Assembly: GCF_013408525.1 (NCBI RefSeq)
Contig: NZ_JACBZM010000001.1
Location: 4,030,001-4,094,000 of the forward strand
From: Nocardioides aromaticivorans
Lineage (GTDB): Bacteria; Actinomycetota; Actinomycetes; Propionibacteriales; Nocardioidaceae
Length of the DNA: 64,000 bases
Direction: 5' to 3'
Shown: positions 21,533 through 30,159 of the stretch, piece by piece
How positions within the stretch are numbered: the stretch's first letter is position 1
Layout: the number at the start of each line of letters is the position of its first letter
The notes under the pieces: model-generated
The model's database searches: none
What the model saw: the letters and a program-made list of their open reading frames with translations, nothing else
Told to the model about the DNA's origin: nothing
Translations under genes and position numbers: made by a program

Positions 21533-22933
21533 ATGGAACCCACCTGCGCTGACGTCACGTTCGGCTCCCGCACCGGACGCGCGGTGCTCGCGGCGGCGAC
21601 GCTCGGCAGCGCCATGGCGCTGCTCGACAGCACGGTCGTCAACGTCGCGCTCCGTCAGGTCGGTGAGGACCTCGAGGCGAGCCTCAGCGACCTGCAGTGG
21701 GTGACCAACGGCTACCTGCTCACCCTCGCCGCCCTCACCCTGCTGGGTGGCTCGCTGGGCGACCGCTTCGGCCGGCGTCGCATCTTCGTGCTCGGAGTCG
21801 TCGGCTTCGCGGTCACGTCCGCGGCGTGCGGACTGGCCCCGTCGGCGCCCTTCCTCGTGGTCGCGCGGATCGCCCAGGGGGCCGCTGCCGCCTTGTTGAC
21901 CCCGGGAAGCCTGGCCATGATCCAGGGTTCCTTCGCACCGGGCGACCGGGCACGGGCGATCGGGACCTGGTCGGGCTTCGGGAGCGTGGCCGCCGCGGTG
22001 GGACCGTTCGTGGGTGGCTGGCTCGTCGAGGCGGCCAGCTGGCGGTGGGTCTTCCTCATCAACCTGCCCGTCGCGGCACTGGCGCTCCTGGCGGCGCGCG
22101 CCGTGCCGGAGACGCGTGACCCCGAGGCCGTGCCGGGCTTCGACACCCGGGGCGCCGTGCTCGGCGCCCTCGGCCTCGGCGGCGTCACCTACGCGCTGAT
22201 CCAGTGGACCACGACCCCACCGGCAGCCGCGGTCGCGCTCGTCCTCGGCCTGCTGGCGGGCGTCGCCTTCGTCGTCGCCGAGCGGCGCAGCCCGCACCCG
22301 ATGCTGCCGCTGTCGCTCTTCGGGTCGCGCCAGTTCTCCGCCGCCAACGGGATGACCCTGCTGACCTACGCCGCGCTCGGTGGCGTGCTCTTCTTCCTCG
22401 TGCTGCAGCTCCAGACCGTCGGTGGGTACGGCGCGCTCCGCGCCGGTCTCGCGACGCTGCCCATCACGGTCGCGATGGTCCTGCTGGCCGGTCGCGGGGG
22501 AGCGCTCGCCGCGCGGATCGGCCCGCGGCTGCCGATGACGGTCGGGCCGCTGCTGTGCGGCGTGGGCACCTTCCTGCTCGCCCGGGTCGACGCCGACGTC
22601 GACTACTGGCTCGACGTAGCCGTGCCGCTCACGGTCTTCGGCCTCGGCCTGGCCTCGCTGGTCGCTCCGTTGACGGCGGCGGTCCTCGCCGCCGCGCCCG
22701 ACCACCACGCCGGCGTCGCGTCCGGCATCAACAACGCCGTCGCCCGTGCCGGCTCACTGCTGGCCGTCGCGGCCCTGCCACTGCTGGTCGGGCTCTCGGG
22801 GGAGGACTACCAGGTGCCGAGCGAGTTCGCGCACGGCTATCGCGCGGCGATGCTGTGGTGCGCCGGCCTGCTCGTGGTCAGCGGCGTCTTCTCCTGGCTG
22901 ACCATCCGCAACCCCTCCACGGTCGTCGAGTAG
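21533..22933 (+). CDS. DHA2-family MFS drug/proton antiporter
   Basis: 466 residues with about fourteen membrane segments, the DHA2 (EmrB/QacA) layout. Motif A 'GSLGDRFGRRRIFVLGV' lies after helix 2; 'LDSTVVNVALRQVGEDL' (motif D1) is in helix 1; 'GPFVGGWLVEAASWRWVFLINLPV' carries motif C and the helix 5-6 signature. The ATG abuts the stop of the DUF2550 gene, so it may be co-transcribed with the atp operon end. Substrate unknown; drug or metabolite export is inference. Confidence 0.9.
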   Translation: MEPTCADVTFGSRTGRAVLAAATLGSAMALLDSTVVNVALRQVGEDLEASLSDLQWVTNGYLLTLAALTLLGGSLGDRFGRRRIFVLGVVGFAVTSAACGLAPSAPFLVVARIAQGAAAALLTPGSLAMIQGSFAPGDRARAIGTWSGFGSVAAAVGPFVGGWLVEAASWRWVFLINLPVAALALLAARAVPETRDPEAVPGFDTRGAVLGALGLGGVTYALIQWTTTPPAAAVALVLGLLAGVAFVVAERRSPHPMLPLSLFGSRQFSAANGMTLLTYAALGGVLFFLVLQLQTVGGYGALRAGLATLPITVAMVLLAGRGGALAARIGPRLPMTVGPLLCGVGTFLLARVDADVDYWLDVAVPLTVFGLGLASLVAPLTAAVLAAAPDHHAGVASGINNAVARAGSLLAVAALPLLVGLSGEDYQVPSEFAHGYRAAMLWCAGLLVVSGVFSWLTIRNPSTVVE

Positions 22934-22946
22934 CCCGCGCCGCTGC

Positions 22947-25900
22947 TCACTCGAACAGCCCGCGGATGTCGTCGGCACCGATCGAGGTGCTCATCGCGCC
23001 GTCGCCGTCGATCACCTGGGCGAAGAGCTCGGCCTTGCGTGCCTTGAGCTCCATGACCTTCTCCTCGATGGTGTCGCTCGCGACCAGCCGGTAGACGTGG
23101 ACGTGCTTGGTCTGGCCGATCCGGTGGGCGCGGTCGACGGCCTGCGCCTCGGCGGCGGGGTTCCACCACGGGTCGAGCACGAAGACGTAGTCGGCCTCGG
23201 TCAGGGTCAGGCCGACACCGCCCGCCTTGAGCGAGATGAGGAAGACCGGGGCGGAGCCCGACCGGAACTCCTCGATGACCGCGCTCCGGTCGCGGGTCGC
23301 GCCGTCGAGGTAGGTCGTGGCGATCCCGGCGTCCTCCAGCCGCGACCGGACCCGGCGCAGGAAGGAGGTGAACTGGCTGAAGACGAGCGCGCGATGACCC
23401 TCCGCGGTGATCTCGAGCAGGTGGTCGACGAGGACGTCGAGCTTGGCCGACCCGACCCGCTCGTGCTCCTCGTCGACCAGTGCCGGGTCGAGCGCGAGCT
23501 GGCGCAGGGTGGTCAGGGCGCTGAAGATCGCGACCCGGTTGCGGTCGAAGTCCTCGACCAGGCCGAGGATGCGCTGGCGCTCCTTCGCGAGGTGGGTGTC
23601 GTAGATCTTGCGGTGCCGGGGCGCGAGCTCGACGGGCAGCACCTGTTCCTGCTTCGGCGGCAGGTCGTCGGCGACGAGCTCCTTGGTCCTGCGCAGCAGG
23701 AACGGCTTGACCCGCGCCCGGAACCGGTCGAGGACGGCCTTGTCGGCGTCGCGCTCGATGGGGCGCACGACCTTCTCGGCGAACCGGCGCGGCCACGGGT
23801 AGAGGCCGGGCACCGTGATGGAGAGCAGCGACCAGAGCTCCATCAGCCGGTTCTCGAAGGGGGTGCCGGTGACGGCCAGCCGGAAGGGCACCTCGAGGGT
23901 GCGCACGGCGGTGTAGGTCTTGCTCTGGTGGTTCTTGACCTGCTGGGCCTCGTCGAGGACCAGGCCCGCCCACGTGACGGCGGCGTACTCCTCCTGGGCG
24001 AGGCGGAGCAGGGTGTAGGTCGTCACGACGACGTCGGCATCGGCGGCGAGCTCCGCGACGTCGTCGGTACGGCGGCTCGCGACCCGCACCCGGAGGCCGG
24101 GCGCGTGCCGGGCGGCCTCGTCGGCCCAGGCGGTCACGACGCTGGTCGGCGCGACGACGAGGAAGGGACCCTCGTCGGGCCGCTCGGACCGGGCATGCGC
24201 GATCAGCGCGAGCACCTGGAGCGTCTTGCCCAGGCCCATGTCGTCGGCGAGGATCCCGCCGAGGCCGTGCTGCCAGAGGAAGGCCAGCCACCAGAAGCCC
24301 TCGCGCTGGTAGCTGCGCAGCCGGGTGGCGAGACCCTGGGGCTCCGGACGGGGGATGTCGGTCAGGTCGCGGAGGGCCTCCGCCCGCCGGACCCACTCGG
24401 CGACCTGGCTGTCGACCAGGCCGGTCTCGGCGAGCTGCGCCCACAGGCCGAGGTCCTGGCGGCCGACGGCGATCCGCTCGCCGTCGTGGTCGTGCAGCTC
24501 GGCGGCCGCGGCGACGACCTCGCGGAGCCGGTCGAACTCGGGGCGGTCGGTGGTGACGTACATGCCACTCGGCAGCACGAGGAACTCCAGGCCGAGCGTG
24601 AGCGCCGCGAGCACGTCCGGCAGCGGGATCGACTCGTCGGCGACCCGCACGCTCACGGCGAGGTCGAACCAGTCGGTGACCGGCTTGTCGTCGTCGGGCT
24701 CCACGACGTCGAAGCGGATCTCGGGGGCGACGTCGACCTCGCGGAAGTCGGGGCGCTCCTCCTCCACGACCCGCACGTCGGGGAGGGTGCGCAGGTGGGG
24801 GAGCTCGTGGATGGCCAGCGCGAGGGCCTCGCCGTCGGTGGCCGTGGTGGTGCCGAGCAGCTCGGGAGCGACCTGACCGACGATCTCGCGCTCGGCCGCC
24901 CGGTCCCGGACCCCGCCGAGCGGGTCGCGGCTGCCGAGCGCGCAGGTGCGGCTCCCGTCGTCGCCGTACTCCCAGGTCCAGGCCAGCCCGGCCTTGGTCG
25001 CGGTGTGCCAGGTGACCGTGAGCACCAGCGTCGGGCGCAGCGGCTCGGGCAGCTCGATGGCCGCCGTCTCCGTGCGCACCGTCAGGTGGCGCATCAGGAC
25101 CGGCAGCTCGGCGCGCAGGTCGTCGGCGTCGGCGGGCGGGACCGTGAGCCCGGGCCCGTCGACGAGGTGGCGCACCGACAGCGGCATGGGGGAGTCGAGG
25201 GCGGCGATCAGCAGGTGGCCGTCGGCGTCGAGCAGGCCGACCGACGTGGCCGGGTTGCCGATCGGGATGACGTCGTCACCGCGCCACGACTGGTCGCCGA
25301 GGGTCACCGCCGCGTGCACGGCCGTGCCACCCGACGCACTGTCGGACAGCAGGACGACGACCTCCGCCTCGTCGTCGGCGACGCTGACGCCCGCGGTCCC
25401 CCTGCCGCCGAGCAGGGTGACGCCGGCGTCGCGGGCCGTGCGCAGCGCGCGCACGACCTGGCCGCCGAACTCGTCGAGCGAGGGCGCCACGCCGGCGTAG
25501 TAGTAGGAGCGGTGGCCCATCCAGAGCTGGTGCAGCGCCGCGACGGCGTCGGCCTGCGCGCGGGGGAAGCCGCCGGTGACCTCGGCCGCCGCCACGTCGG
25601 ACCAGTCCGCGCCGGTCTTGACCCAGGGCTTGTTGCGGCCACGCCGCAGGGGGCGCACGTGCAGCGTCCGTCCGACGCCCTGGTAGCCGCGGCGCGGCTC
25701 CTGGAGGCTGATCTCGAGGGCCAGCGGGACCTCGTCGACCGGCTCCCGGTGCTGCCGGTCGAGCTCGGTCACCACCCGTTCCAGCGTCCGTCGCCAGGTC
25801 GAGCCGATCGAGGGGATGCTCGCGGCCGGCGCGAAGCTCTGGCGCAGGGTCAGCGCGAGGGCGGCGCCGTGCTTGCACACCGAGCGCACGGGGCACGTGC

Positions 25901-26141
25901 AGACGGTGAACAGCCAGCCCGCGTAGTCGGCCGTGGGCGCCTCGACGTGCAGCTGCACCTGGTAGGGCTCGACCCGCGAGCCCAGCACCTCGGCCGTCGC
26001 GGTGACCGACGCGGCGGACAGCATCCCGATCTCGGGCCGGCGCACGGCGCCCCGCTCGACGACCTCACGGGCGCGCGCCAGCGTCCCGGGGTCGAAGTGA
26101 CGCTCCAGGAAGGTGTCGGTGAGCTGGGCGAGGACGTTCAC
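22947..26141 (-). CDS. SWIM zinc-finger SNF2-family helicase/ATPase
   Basis: 1064 residues. An N-terminal SWIM zinc finger 'CTCPVRSVCKHGAALAL' (about 84-100) is followed by a long uncharacterised middle region (about 100-590), then the SNF2 ATPase: 'ILADDMGLGKTLQVLALIAH' Walker A (about 622-641), 'VVAPTSVVTAW', Walker B/motif II 'DEAQ' with 'QQVKNHQSKTYTAV', 'GTPFENRLMELWSLL', and the C-terminal helicase domain ('VFSQFTSFLRRVRSRLEDAG', 'SLKAGGVGLTLTEADYVFVLDPWWNPAAE', 'DRAHRIGQTKHVHVYRL'). Likely moves on duplex DNA or displaces proteins. GTG start at 26141. Convergent with the MFS gene (13 bp apart). Confidence 0.92.
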   Translation of the reverse strand: MNVLAQLTDTFLERHFDPGTLARAREVVERGAVRRPEIGMLSAASVTATAEVLGSRVEPYQVQLHVEAPTADYAGWLFTVCTCPVRSVCKHGAALALTLRQSFAPAASIPSIGSTWRRTLERVVTELDRQHREPVDEVPLALEISLQEPRRGYQGVGRTLHVRPLRRGRNKPWVKTGADWSDVAAAEVTGGFPRAQADAVAALHQLWMGHRSYYYAGVAPSLDEFGGQVVRALRTARDAGVTLLGGRGTAGVSVADDEAEVVVLLSDSASGGTAVHAAVTLGDQSWRGDDVIPIGNPATSVGLLDADGHLLIAALDSPMPLSVRHLVDGPGLTVPPADADDLRAELPVLMRHLTVRTETAAIELPEPLRPTLVLTVTWHTATKAGLAWTWEYGDDGSRTCALGSRDPLGGVRDRAAEREIVGQVAPELLGTTTATDGEALALAIHELPHLRTLPDVRVVEEERPDFREVDVAPEIRFDVVEPDDDKPVTDWFDLAVSVRVADESIPLPDVLAALTLGLEFLVLPSGMYVTTDRPEFDRLREVVAAAAELHDHDGERIAVGRQDLGLWAQLAETGLVDSQVAEWVRRAEALRDLTDIPRPEPQGLATRLRSYQREGFWWLAFLWQHGLGGILADDMGLGKTLQVLALIAHARSERPDEGPFLVVAPTSVVTAWADEAARHAPGLRVRVASRRTDDVAELAADADVVVTTYTLLRLAQEEYAAVTWAGLVLDEAQQVKNHQSKTYTAVRTLEVPFRLAVTGTPFENRLMELWSLLSITVPGLYPWPRRFAEKVVRPIERDADKAVLDRFRARVKPFLLRRTKELVADDLPPKQEQVLPVELAPRHRKIYDTHLAKERQRILGLVEDFDRNRVAIFSALTTLRQLALDPALVDEEHERVGSAKLDVLVDHLLEITAEGHRALVFSQFTSFLRRVRSRLEDAGIATTYLDGATRDRSAVIEEFRSGSAPVFLISLKAGGVGLTLTEADYVFVLDPWWNPAAEAQAVDRAHRIGQTKHVHVYRLVASDTIEEKVMELKARKAELFAQVIDGDGAMSTSIGADDIRGLFE

Positions 26142-26212
26142 GATCCGTCCAGAATGTCACGGGGGACCGACGTCTCCCGCATCCATCCACAGCCCCTCCC
26201 GGGGCGGGCGGA

Positions 26213-26809
26213 TCAGTCCCCGCGGCCGCGGTCGTACCCGCGCTCGCCGCCCGGCACCCACAGCACGTCGCCGACCTCGCGGTTGGCGTGCCGGGCGAGG
26301 ATGAAGAGCAGGTCGCTGAGCCGGTTGAGGTAGGTGATCGCGAGGGGGTTCATGGTCTCGGCGTGCACGGCGTGGGCGGCCCAGGCGGCCCGCTCGGCCC
26401 GTCGTACGACGGTGCGGGCGACGTGGAGCTGGGCCGCCGCGGGCGTGCCGCCGTTGAGGATGAAGGACCGGAGCTTCTCGAGGTCCTCGTTGAAGTGGTC
26501 GCACCAGTGCTCGAGCCGGTCGATGGAGCCCTGCTCGATGCGCAGGGGCGGGAACTCCGGGTCGGTCACCACCGGGTTGCAGAGGTCCGCGCCCACGTCG
26601 AACATCTCGTTCTGGACGTGGGTGAGGACGGCGACGACGTGGTCGGTCAGCCCGCCGGTGGCGACCGCGACCGCGATCTGCGCGTTCGCCTCGTCGACCG
26701 TCGCGTAGGCCTCGAGCCGCAGGTCGGTCTTCGTGGTCACGCTCATGTCGCCCAAGCGGGTCTCGCCGGCGTCGCCGGTCCGGGTGTAGATGCGGGTGAG
26801 GTTGACCAT
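26213..26809 (-). CDS. Cob(I)alamin adenosyltransferase, PduO type
   Basis: Transfers adenosyl from ATP to cob(I)alamin to form coenzyme B12. 198 residues. PduO-type signatures: 'YTRTGDAGETRLGD' (ATP-binding, about 8-21), 'ARTVVRRAERAAW' (about 129-141) and 'LNRLSDLLFILAR' (about 161-173). A leaderless -10 (TAGGCT) lies 7 nt before the ATG. It likely supplies the cofactor for the B12-dependent mutase encoded 0.6 kb away at 27388. The same gene follows the atp region in mycobacteria. Confidence 0.94.
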   Translation of the reverse strand: MVNLTRIYTRTGDAGETRLGDMSVTTKTDLRLEAYATVDEANAQIAVAVATGGLTDHVVAVLTHVQNEMFDVGADLCNPVVTDPEFPPLRIEQGSIDRLEHWCDHFNEDLEKLRSFILNGGTPAAAQLHVARTVVRRAERAAWAAHAVHAETMNPLAITYLNRLSDLLFILARHANREVGDVLWVPGGERGYDRGRGD

Positions 26810-26816
26810 GGTCGGG

Positions 26817-26822
26817 AGCCTA
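26817..26822 (-). promoter_or_regulatory. -10 element TAGGCT for leaderless adenosyltransferase gene
   Basis: Read on the minus strand, TAGGCT is followed by 7 nt and then the ATG at 26809. The spacing predicts transcription starting at the start codon. Confidence 0.55.
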
Positions 26823-26936
26823 CTTCTGCAACTCGCCGAAATTTTCCGGGGCTCGGTGCAACCGAATCGGGTACCCGAGCGTCATGGTGGGTAGAAGGCC
26901 GTGAGGGACGGCCCGCACGGATCTCGGGAGGCACGG

Positions 26937-27275
26937 ATGGGCGCGACGATCAGCACCGACCTGCAGACGACCGGCGCCGTGCTCGTGCTCGCCGGGGAGC
27001 TCGACGTGCGGAGCACGGGCGAGATCCGAACCGCCCTCTACGAGCACCTCCGCGTCCACGGCTCCTACACCGACGGCCGCGTGCTGGTCGACCTGAGCGA
27101 CGTGACCTCCATCGACGAGACCGCGCTCAAGGTGCTGGCTGCCGCCAGCCGCCGGGCCCGCCGCCGCGGCGGGGCCGTGGTGCTGCGCGGTGCCTGCCCC
27201 GCCGTACGCCGCATGCTCCACCTGACCCACCTGGTCCGGCTGTTCGAGCTCGAGCGGCTCCCGGTTCCCGCCTGA
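26937..27275 (+). CDS. STAS-domain anti-sigma factor antagonist-like protein
   Basis: 112 residues, a single STAS domain. The region 'VDLSDVTSIDETALKVLAAA' (about 63-82) matches the SpoIIAA phosphorylation loop; the usual phospho-acceptor Ser (D-S-S/T) is replaced by an 'IDETAL' arrangement, with Thr in the acceptor position. ATG 26937 was chosen because GGGAGG precedes it; GTG 26901 is an alternative. Probably a partner-switching regulator of a sigma factor, but no kinase or sigma gene is adjacent. Confidence 0.8.
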   Translation: MGATISTDLQTTGAVLVLAGELDVRSTGEIRTALYEHLRVHGSYTDGRVLVDLSDVTSIDETALKVLAAASRRARRRGGAVVLRGACPAVRRMLHLTHLVRLFELERLPVPA

Positions 27276-27349
27276 GCGCGATCCTCGCCGGGCGGACGAC
27301 CAGCCCCTTCCGCGGGTGTGGCGTTGTGCACAACCACACACCGAACGGC

Positions 27350-27380
27350 GGTTACCAAGCGGTAGTGATCCGCCTAGTCT
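27350..27380 (+). promoter_or_regulatory. meaA promoter with overlapping GGTTACC-N4-GGTAGTG element
   Basis: -35 TTACCA (27352-27357), 17-bp spacer, -10 TAGTCT (27375-27380), then 7 nt to the ATG: a leaderless promoter. The bipartite sequence GGTTACC-AAGC-GGTAGTG (27350-27367) overlaps the -35. The same GGTTACC-N4-GGTA core lies before ccr (43284-43301) and the hydroxybutyryl-CoA dehydrogenase gene (33673-33690). Just upstream, at about 27314-27342, is an imperfect palindrome centred on GTTGTGCACAAC. Confidence 0.65.
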
Positions 27381-27387
27381 TCGCTCT

Positions 27388-29427
27388 ATGAGTTCGATGC
27401 CTGACGCCTCCGCCACGCCCGAGAAGGCCTCGCACCCCAAGGACCGCCCCTGGGTGATGCGCACGTACGCCGGCCACTCGACCGCCGAGGCGTCCAACGC
27501 GCTCTACCGCACCAACCTGGCCAAGGGACAGACCGGCCTCTCGGTCGCCTTCGACCTGCCCACGCAGACCGGCTACGACCCCGACAGCCCGCTCTCGCGC
27601 GGCGAGGTCGGCAAGGTCGGCGTACCGGTGCCGCACCTGGGCGAGATGCGCAAGCTCTTCGACCAGATCCCCCTCACCGAGATGAACACCTCGATGACGA
27701 TCAACGCGACCGCCATGTGGCTGCTCGCGATGTACCAGGTCGCGGCGGAGGAGCAGAACCCCGACCTGTCGCCGTCGGAGGTCGCCCACAAGCTCGCGGG
27801 CACGACCCAGAACGACATCATCAAGGAGTACCTCTCGCGCGGGACCTATGTCTTCCCGCCGGAGCACTCCCTGCGCCTCATCGGCGACATGATCGCCTAC
27901 ACGGTCCACGAGATCCCGAAGTGGAACCCGATCAACATCTGCAGCTACCACTTGCAGGAGGCCGGCGCGACGCCGGTGCAGGAGATCGCCTACGCGATGT
28001 GCACGGCGATCGCCGTCCTCGACCAGGTGAAGAACTCCGGTCAGGTCTCCGACGACGACTTCGAGAAGGTCGTCGGCCGGATCTCGTTCTTCGTCAACGC
28101 GGGCGTCCGGTTCGTCGAGGAGATGTGCAAGATGCGCGCCTTCGTCGAGCTGTGGGACGAGATCACCCGTGAGCGCTACGGCGTGCAGGACGAGAAGATG
28201 CGCCGCTTCCGCTACGGCGTCCAGGTCAACAGCCTCGGCCTCACGGAGGCGCAGCCGGAGAACAACGTCCAACGCATCGTGCTCGAGATGCTCGCCGTGA
28301 CGCTGTCGAAGAAGGCTCGCGCCCGCGCGGTGCAGCTGCCCGCGTGGAACGAGGCGCTCGGCCTGCCGCGGCCGTGGGACCAGCAGTGGTCGCTGCGCCT
28401 CCAGCAGGTGCTGGCGTTCGAGTCCGACCTCCTCGAGTACGAGGACATCTTCGACGGCTCCCCGGTGGTCGAGGCCAAGGTCCGCGAGCTCGTGGAGGGC
28501 GCCAAGGCGGAGATCGACCGGGTGCAGGCGATGGGCGGCGCGATCGCCGCCGTCGACTCGGGCTACATGAAGCAGGAGCTGGTCTCGTCCCACGCCCGGC
28601 GCCGTGCCGCGATCGAGGCCGGCGAGGAGATCATCGTCGGCGTCAACAAGTTCGACACCACCGAGCAGAGCCCGCTGACCGCCGACCTCGACGGCGCGAT
28701 CATGGTCGCCGACCCGGAGGCCGAGAAGGCCGCCCTGGCGTCCGTCGAGGCGTGGAAGGCCCAGCGCGACCAGGCCGAGGTCGACGCCGCGCTGGCCCGC
28801 CTGGCCGAGGACGCCAAGACCGGCACGAACCTGATGGCCGCCACCCTCGCCGCCGCCCGCGCGGGCGCGACCACGGGGGAGTGGGCCGGGGTGCTGCGCG
28901 AGGTGTTCGGCGAGTTCCGCGCCCCCACCGGCGTCGCCGGCGCCGTGGGCGTGGCTGAGGCCGGCGCCGAGCTGACCGCCGTCCGCGAGGCCGTGCAGCG
29001 CACCGGTGACGAGCTCGGCGGCCGCCTGCGGCTGCTGGTCGGCAAGCCCGGGCTCGACGGCCACTCGAACGGCGCCGAGCAGGTCGCCGTACGGGCGCGC
29101 GACGCCGGCTTCGAGGTCATCTACCAGGGCATCCGGCTCACCCCCGAGCAGATCGTGGCCGCCGCGGTCGCCGAGGACGTCCACTGCGTGGGCCTCTCGA
29201 TCCTGTCCGGCTCGCACATGGAGCTGGTGCCGGCCGTGCTCGACGGCCTCAAGGCCGCCGGGATGGGCGACGTGCCGGTCATCGTCGGCGGGATCATCCC
29301 CGAGTCCGACGGCAAGGCGCTCCTCGAGCTGGGCGTGGCCGCGGTCTACACGCCGAAGGACTTCGGGCTGACCGAGATCATGGGCGGCATCGTCGAGGTC
29401 ATCCGCAAGGCCAACGGCCTGGCGTAG
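27388..29427 (+). CDS. meaA: Ethylmalonyl-CoA mutase (MeaA), coenzyme B12-dependent
   Basis: Rearranges (2R)-ethylmalonyl-CoA to methylsuccinyl-CoA in the ethylmalonyl-CoA pathway. 679 residues. The mutase TIM-barrel covers about 20-500 ('RTYAGHSTAEASNALYRTNL', 'GLSVAFDLPTQTGYDPDSP', 'NTSMTINATAMWLLA', 'NPINICSYHLQEAGATPVQE'). The C-terminal B12 domain starts at about 545, with the cobalt-ligand motif 'GKPGLDGHSNGAEQ' (DxHxxG). One polypeptide carries both domains, and the sequence follows Streptomyces MeaA rather than methylmalonyl-CoA mutase MutB (sequence memory, not a search). Start at ATG 27388. Companion genes for Ccr, epimerase, MeaB and adenosyltransferase are in this window. Confidence 0.9.
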   Translation: MSSMPDASATPEKASHPKDRPWVMRTYAGHSTAEASNALYRTNLAKGQTGLSVAFDLPTQTGYDPDSPLSRGEVGKVGVPVPHLGEMRKLFDQIPLTEMNTSMTINATAMWLLAMYQVAAEEQNPDLSPSEVAHKLAGTTQNDIIKEYLSRGTYVFPPEHSLRLIGDMIAYTVHEIPKWNPINICSYHLQEAGATPVQEIAYAMCTAIAVLDQVKNSGQVSDDDFEKVVGRISFFVNAGVRFVEEMCKMRAFVELWDEITRERYGVQDEKMRRFRYGVQVNSLGLTEAQPENNVQRIVLEMLAVTLSKKARARAVQLPAWNEALGLPRPWDQQWSLRLQQVLAFESDLLEYEDIFDGSPVVEAKVRELVEGAKAEIDRVQAMGGAIAAVDSGYMKQELVSSHARRRAAIEAGEEIIVGVNKFDTTEQSPLTADLDGAIMVADPEAEKAALASVEAWKAQRDQAEVDAALARLAEDAKTGTNLMAATLAAARAGATTGEWAGVLREVFGEFRAPTGVAGAVGVAEAGAELTAVREAVQRTGDELGGRLRLLVGKPGLDGHSNGAEQVAVRARDAGFEVIYQGIRLTPEQIVAAAVAEDVHCVGLSILSGSHMELVPAVLDGLKAAGMGDVPVIVGGIIPESDGKALLELGVAAVYTPKDFGLTEIMGGIVEVIRKANGLA

Positions 29428-29475
29428 CCCGGTCGTCGGGGAGGTTGCACCGCAACCGGCCCGGAGGCGAGACCC

Positions 29476-29835
29476 TCAGTCGGCCGCGATCACCCGAGCC
29501 ACGGACTCGGGGTCGCGGCCGACGACCGTCGTACCGTCGGCGGCGGTGATGATCGGCCGCTGGATGAGCCGCGGGTTCTCGGCGAGCAGGCGCAACCACG
29601 CCGCACGCTGGTCCGCGGCCTTCGGCGGCAGCGTGCGCTCCAGCTTCCTCGCGTCGGCGGTGCGCGCGATGTCCCAGGGCTCCAGGCCCAGCCGGCCCAG
29701 CACGTCCTCGAGCTCGGCGACCGTCGGCGGGTCGTCGAGGTAGCGACGGATCGTGTACTCGACGCCGGCGGCCCTCAGCTCGCTCTCCGCGGTGCGGCAC
29801 TTGGAGCAGGCGGGGTTCAGCCAGATCTCGATCAC
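29476..29835 (-). CDS. ArsC/Spx-family arsenate reductase-like protein
   Basis: 119 residues with a thioredoxin fold. The N-terminal 'IWLNPACSKCRTAESEL' holds Cys in a CxxC at about 9-12; the C-terminal 'LIQRPIITA' has the family Arg. Length matches ArsC. The start is GTG 29835 (MIEIWLNP), because TACAGT lies 6 nt upstream of it as a leaderless -10; the frame runs 14 codons further but the promoter would then fall inside the gene. No ars operon surrounds it, so arsenate reduction is uncertain. Confidence 0.85.
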   Translation of the reverse strand: MIEIWLNPACSKCRTAESELRAAGVEYTIRRYLDDPPTVAELEDVLGRLGLEPWDIARTADARKLERTLPPKAADQRAAWLRLLAENPRLIQRPIITAADGTTVVGRDPESVARVIAAD

Positions 29836-29841
29836 GGCGTG

Positions 29842-29847
29842 ACTGTA
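29842..29847 (-). promoter_or_regulatory. -10 element TACAGT for the ArsC-like gene
   Basis: On the minus strand TACAGT ends 6 nt before GTG 29835, a leaderless spacing that also decides the start codon. A Crp/GlxR-like dyad TGTGA-N6-TCACG (29863-29878) lies just upstream; its role is unproven. Confidence 0.5.
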
Positions 29848-29882
29848 GCGACCCGCATCACCTGTGACGCCGGTCACGTCAG

Positions 29883-29901
29883 TTAGGTCTGCCTACCCTC
29901 A
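29883..29901. promoter_or_regulatory. IdeR/DtxR-like iron box
   Basis: TTAGGTCTGCCTACCCTCA matches the 19-bp DtxR/IdeR consensus (TTAGGTTAGSCTAACCTAA) at about 15 positions (my count). It overlaps the -35 region of the 67-residue gene whose -10 (TACCCT, 29907-29912) is 6 nt before GTG 29919; ferritin is the next gene. This is consistent with iron control through an IdeR-type repressor/activator. Confidence 0.6.
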
Positions 29902-29918
29902 TCCCTTACCCTCGTGAC

Positions 29919-30122
29919 GTGGGCAAGGACAAGAAGAAGTCGAAGGGGAAGCAGAAGCTCCCCAAGACGAAGTGCTGCGTCTCGAAGTCGAAGTGCGGCC
30001 GCTGCCCCCTGCGCATGCTCAAGGAGGGCACCCTCCCCGACGGCTTCACCGTGAAGCGGCGCGTGCTGGTCACGACCAGTGGCAAGAAGGTCACCAAGAA
30101 GGCGCTGCAGAAGGCCGCCTGA
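29919..30122 (+). CDS. Small basic cysteine-rich conserved hypothetical protein
   Basis: 67 residues and very Lys-rich at the start. A Cys cluster 'KCCVSKSKCGRCPLRM' (Cys 19, 20, 26 and 29) could bind a metal or an Fe-S centre. A basic 'TVKRRVLVTTSGKKVTKKAL' half follows. It has a leaderless promoter (TACCCT 6 nt before the GTG) and an IdeR-like box, and precedes ferritin by 37 nt. I do not recognise a function; its setting suggests iron or metal handling (inference). Confidence 0.75.
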   Translation: MGKDKKKSKGKQKLPKTKCCVSKSKCGRCPLRMLKEGTLPDGFTVKRRVLVTTSGKKVTKKALQKAA

Positions 30123-30146
30123 GCCGCGACCACCGACTCTGATGGA

Positions 30147-30152
30147 TAGGGT
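30147..30152 (+). promoter_or_regulatory. -10 element TAGGGT for leaderless ferritin gene
   Basis: TAGGGT ends 7 nt before ATG 30160. Ferritin may thus be transcribed from its own leaderless start as well as from the upstream iron-box promoter. It also argues against the ATG at 30142. Confidence 0.5.
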
Positions 30153-30159
30153 GGCCCGC

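Noticed and set aside
23097..26333. 1078-codon open frame on the plus strand opposite the SNF2 gene
   Set aside because: It is antisense to a protein with clear SWIM/SNF2 motifs; its translation is low-complexity Gly/Arg/Ala as expected from high-GC shadow frames.
26867..26878. 12-bp palindrome TCGGGTACCCGA before the STAS gene
   Set aside because: Short and unsupported by a second copy or by placement relative to a clear promoter.
29441..29460. Terminator GGTTGC-ACC-GCAACC between meaA and the ArsC-like gene
   Set aside because: Only a 6-bp stem without a T-run; too weak to annotate.
29863..29878. Crp/GlxR site TGTGA-N6-TCACG
   Set aside because: One dyad with one mismatch is expected by chance in a window of this size, and the gene it precedes gives no reason for carbon control. 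Kept only as a remark.
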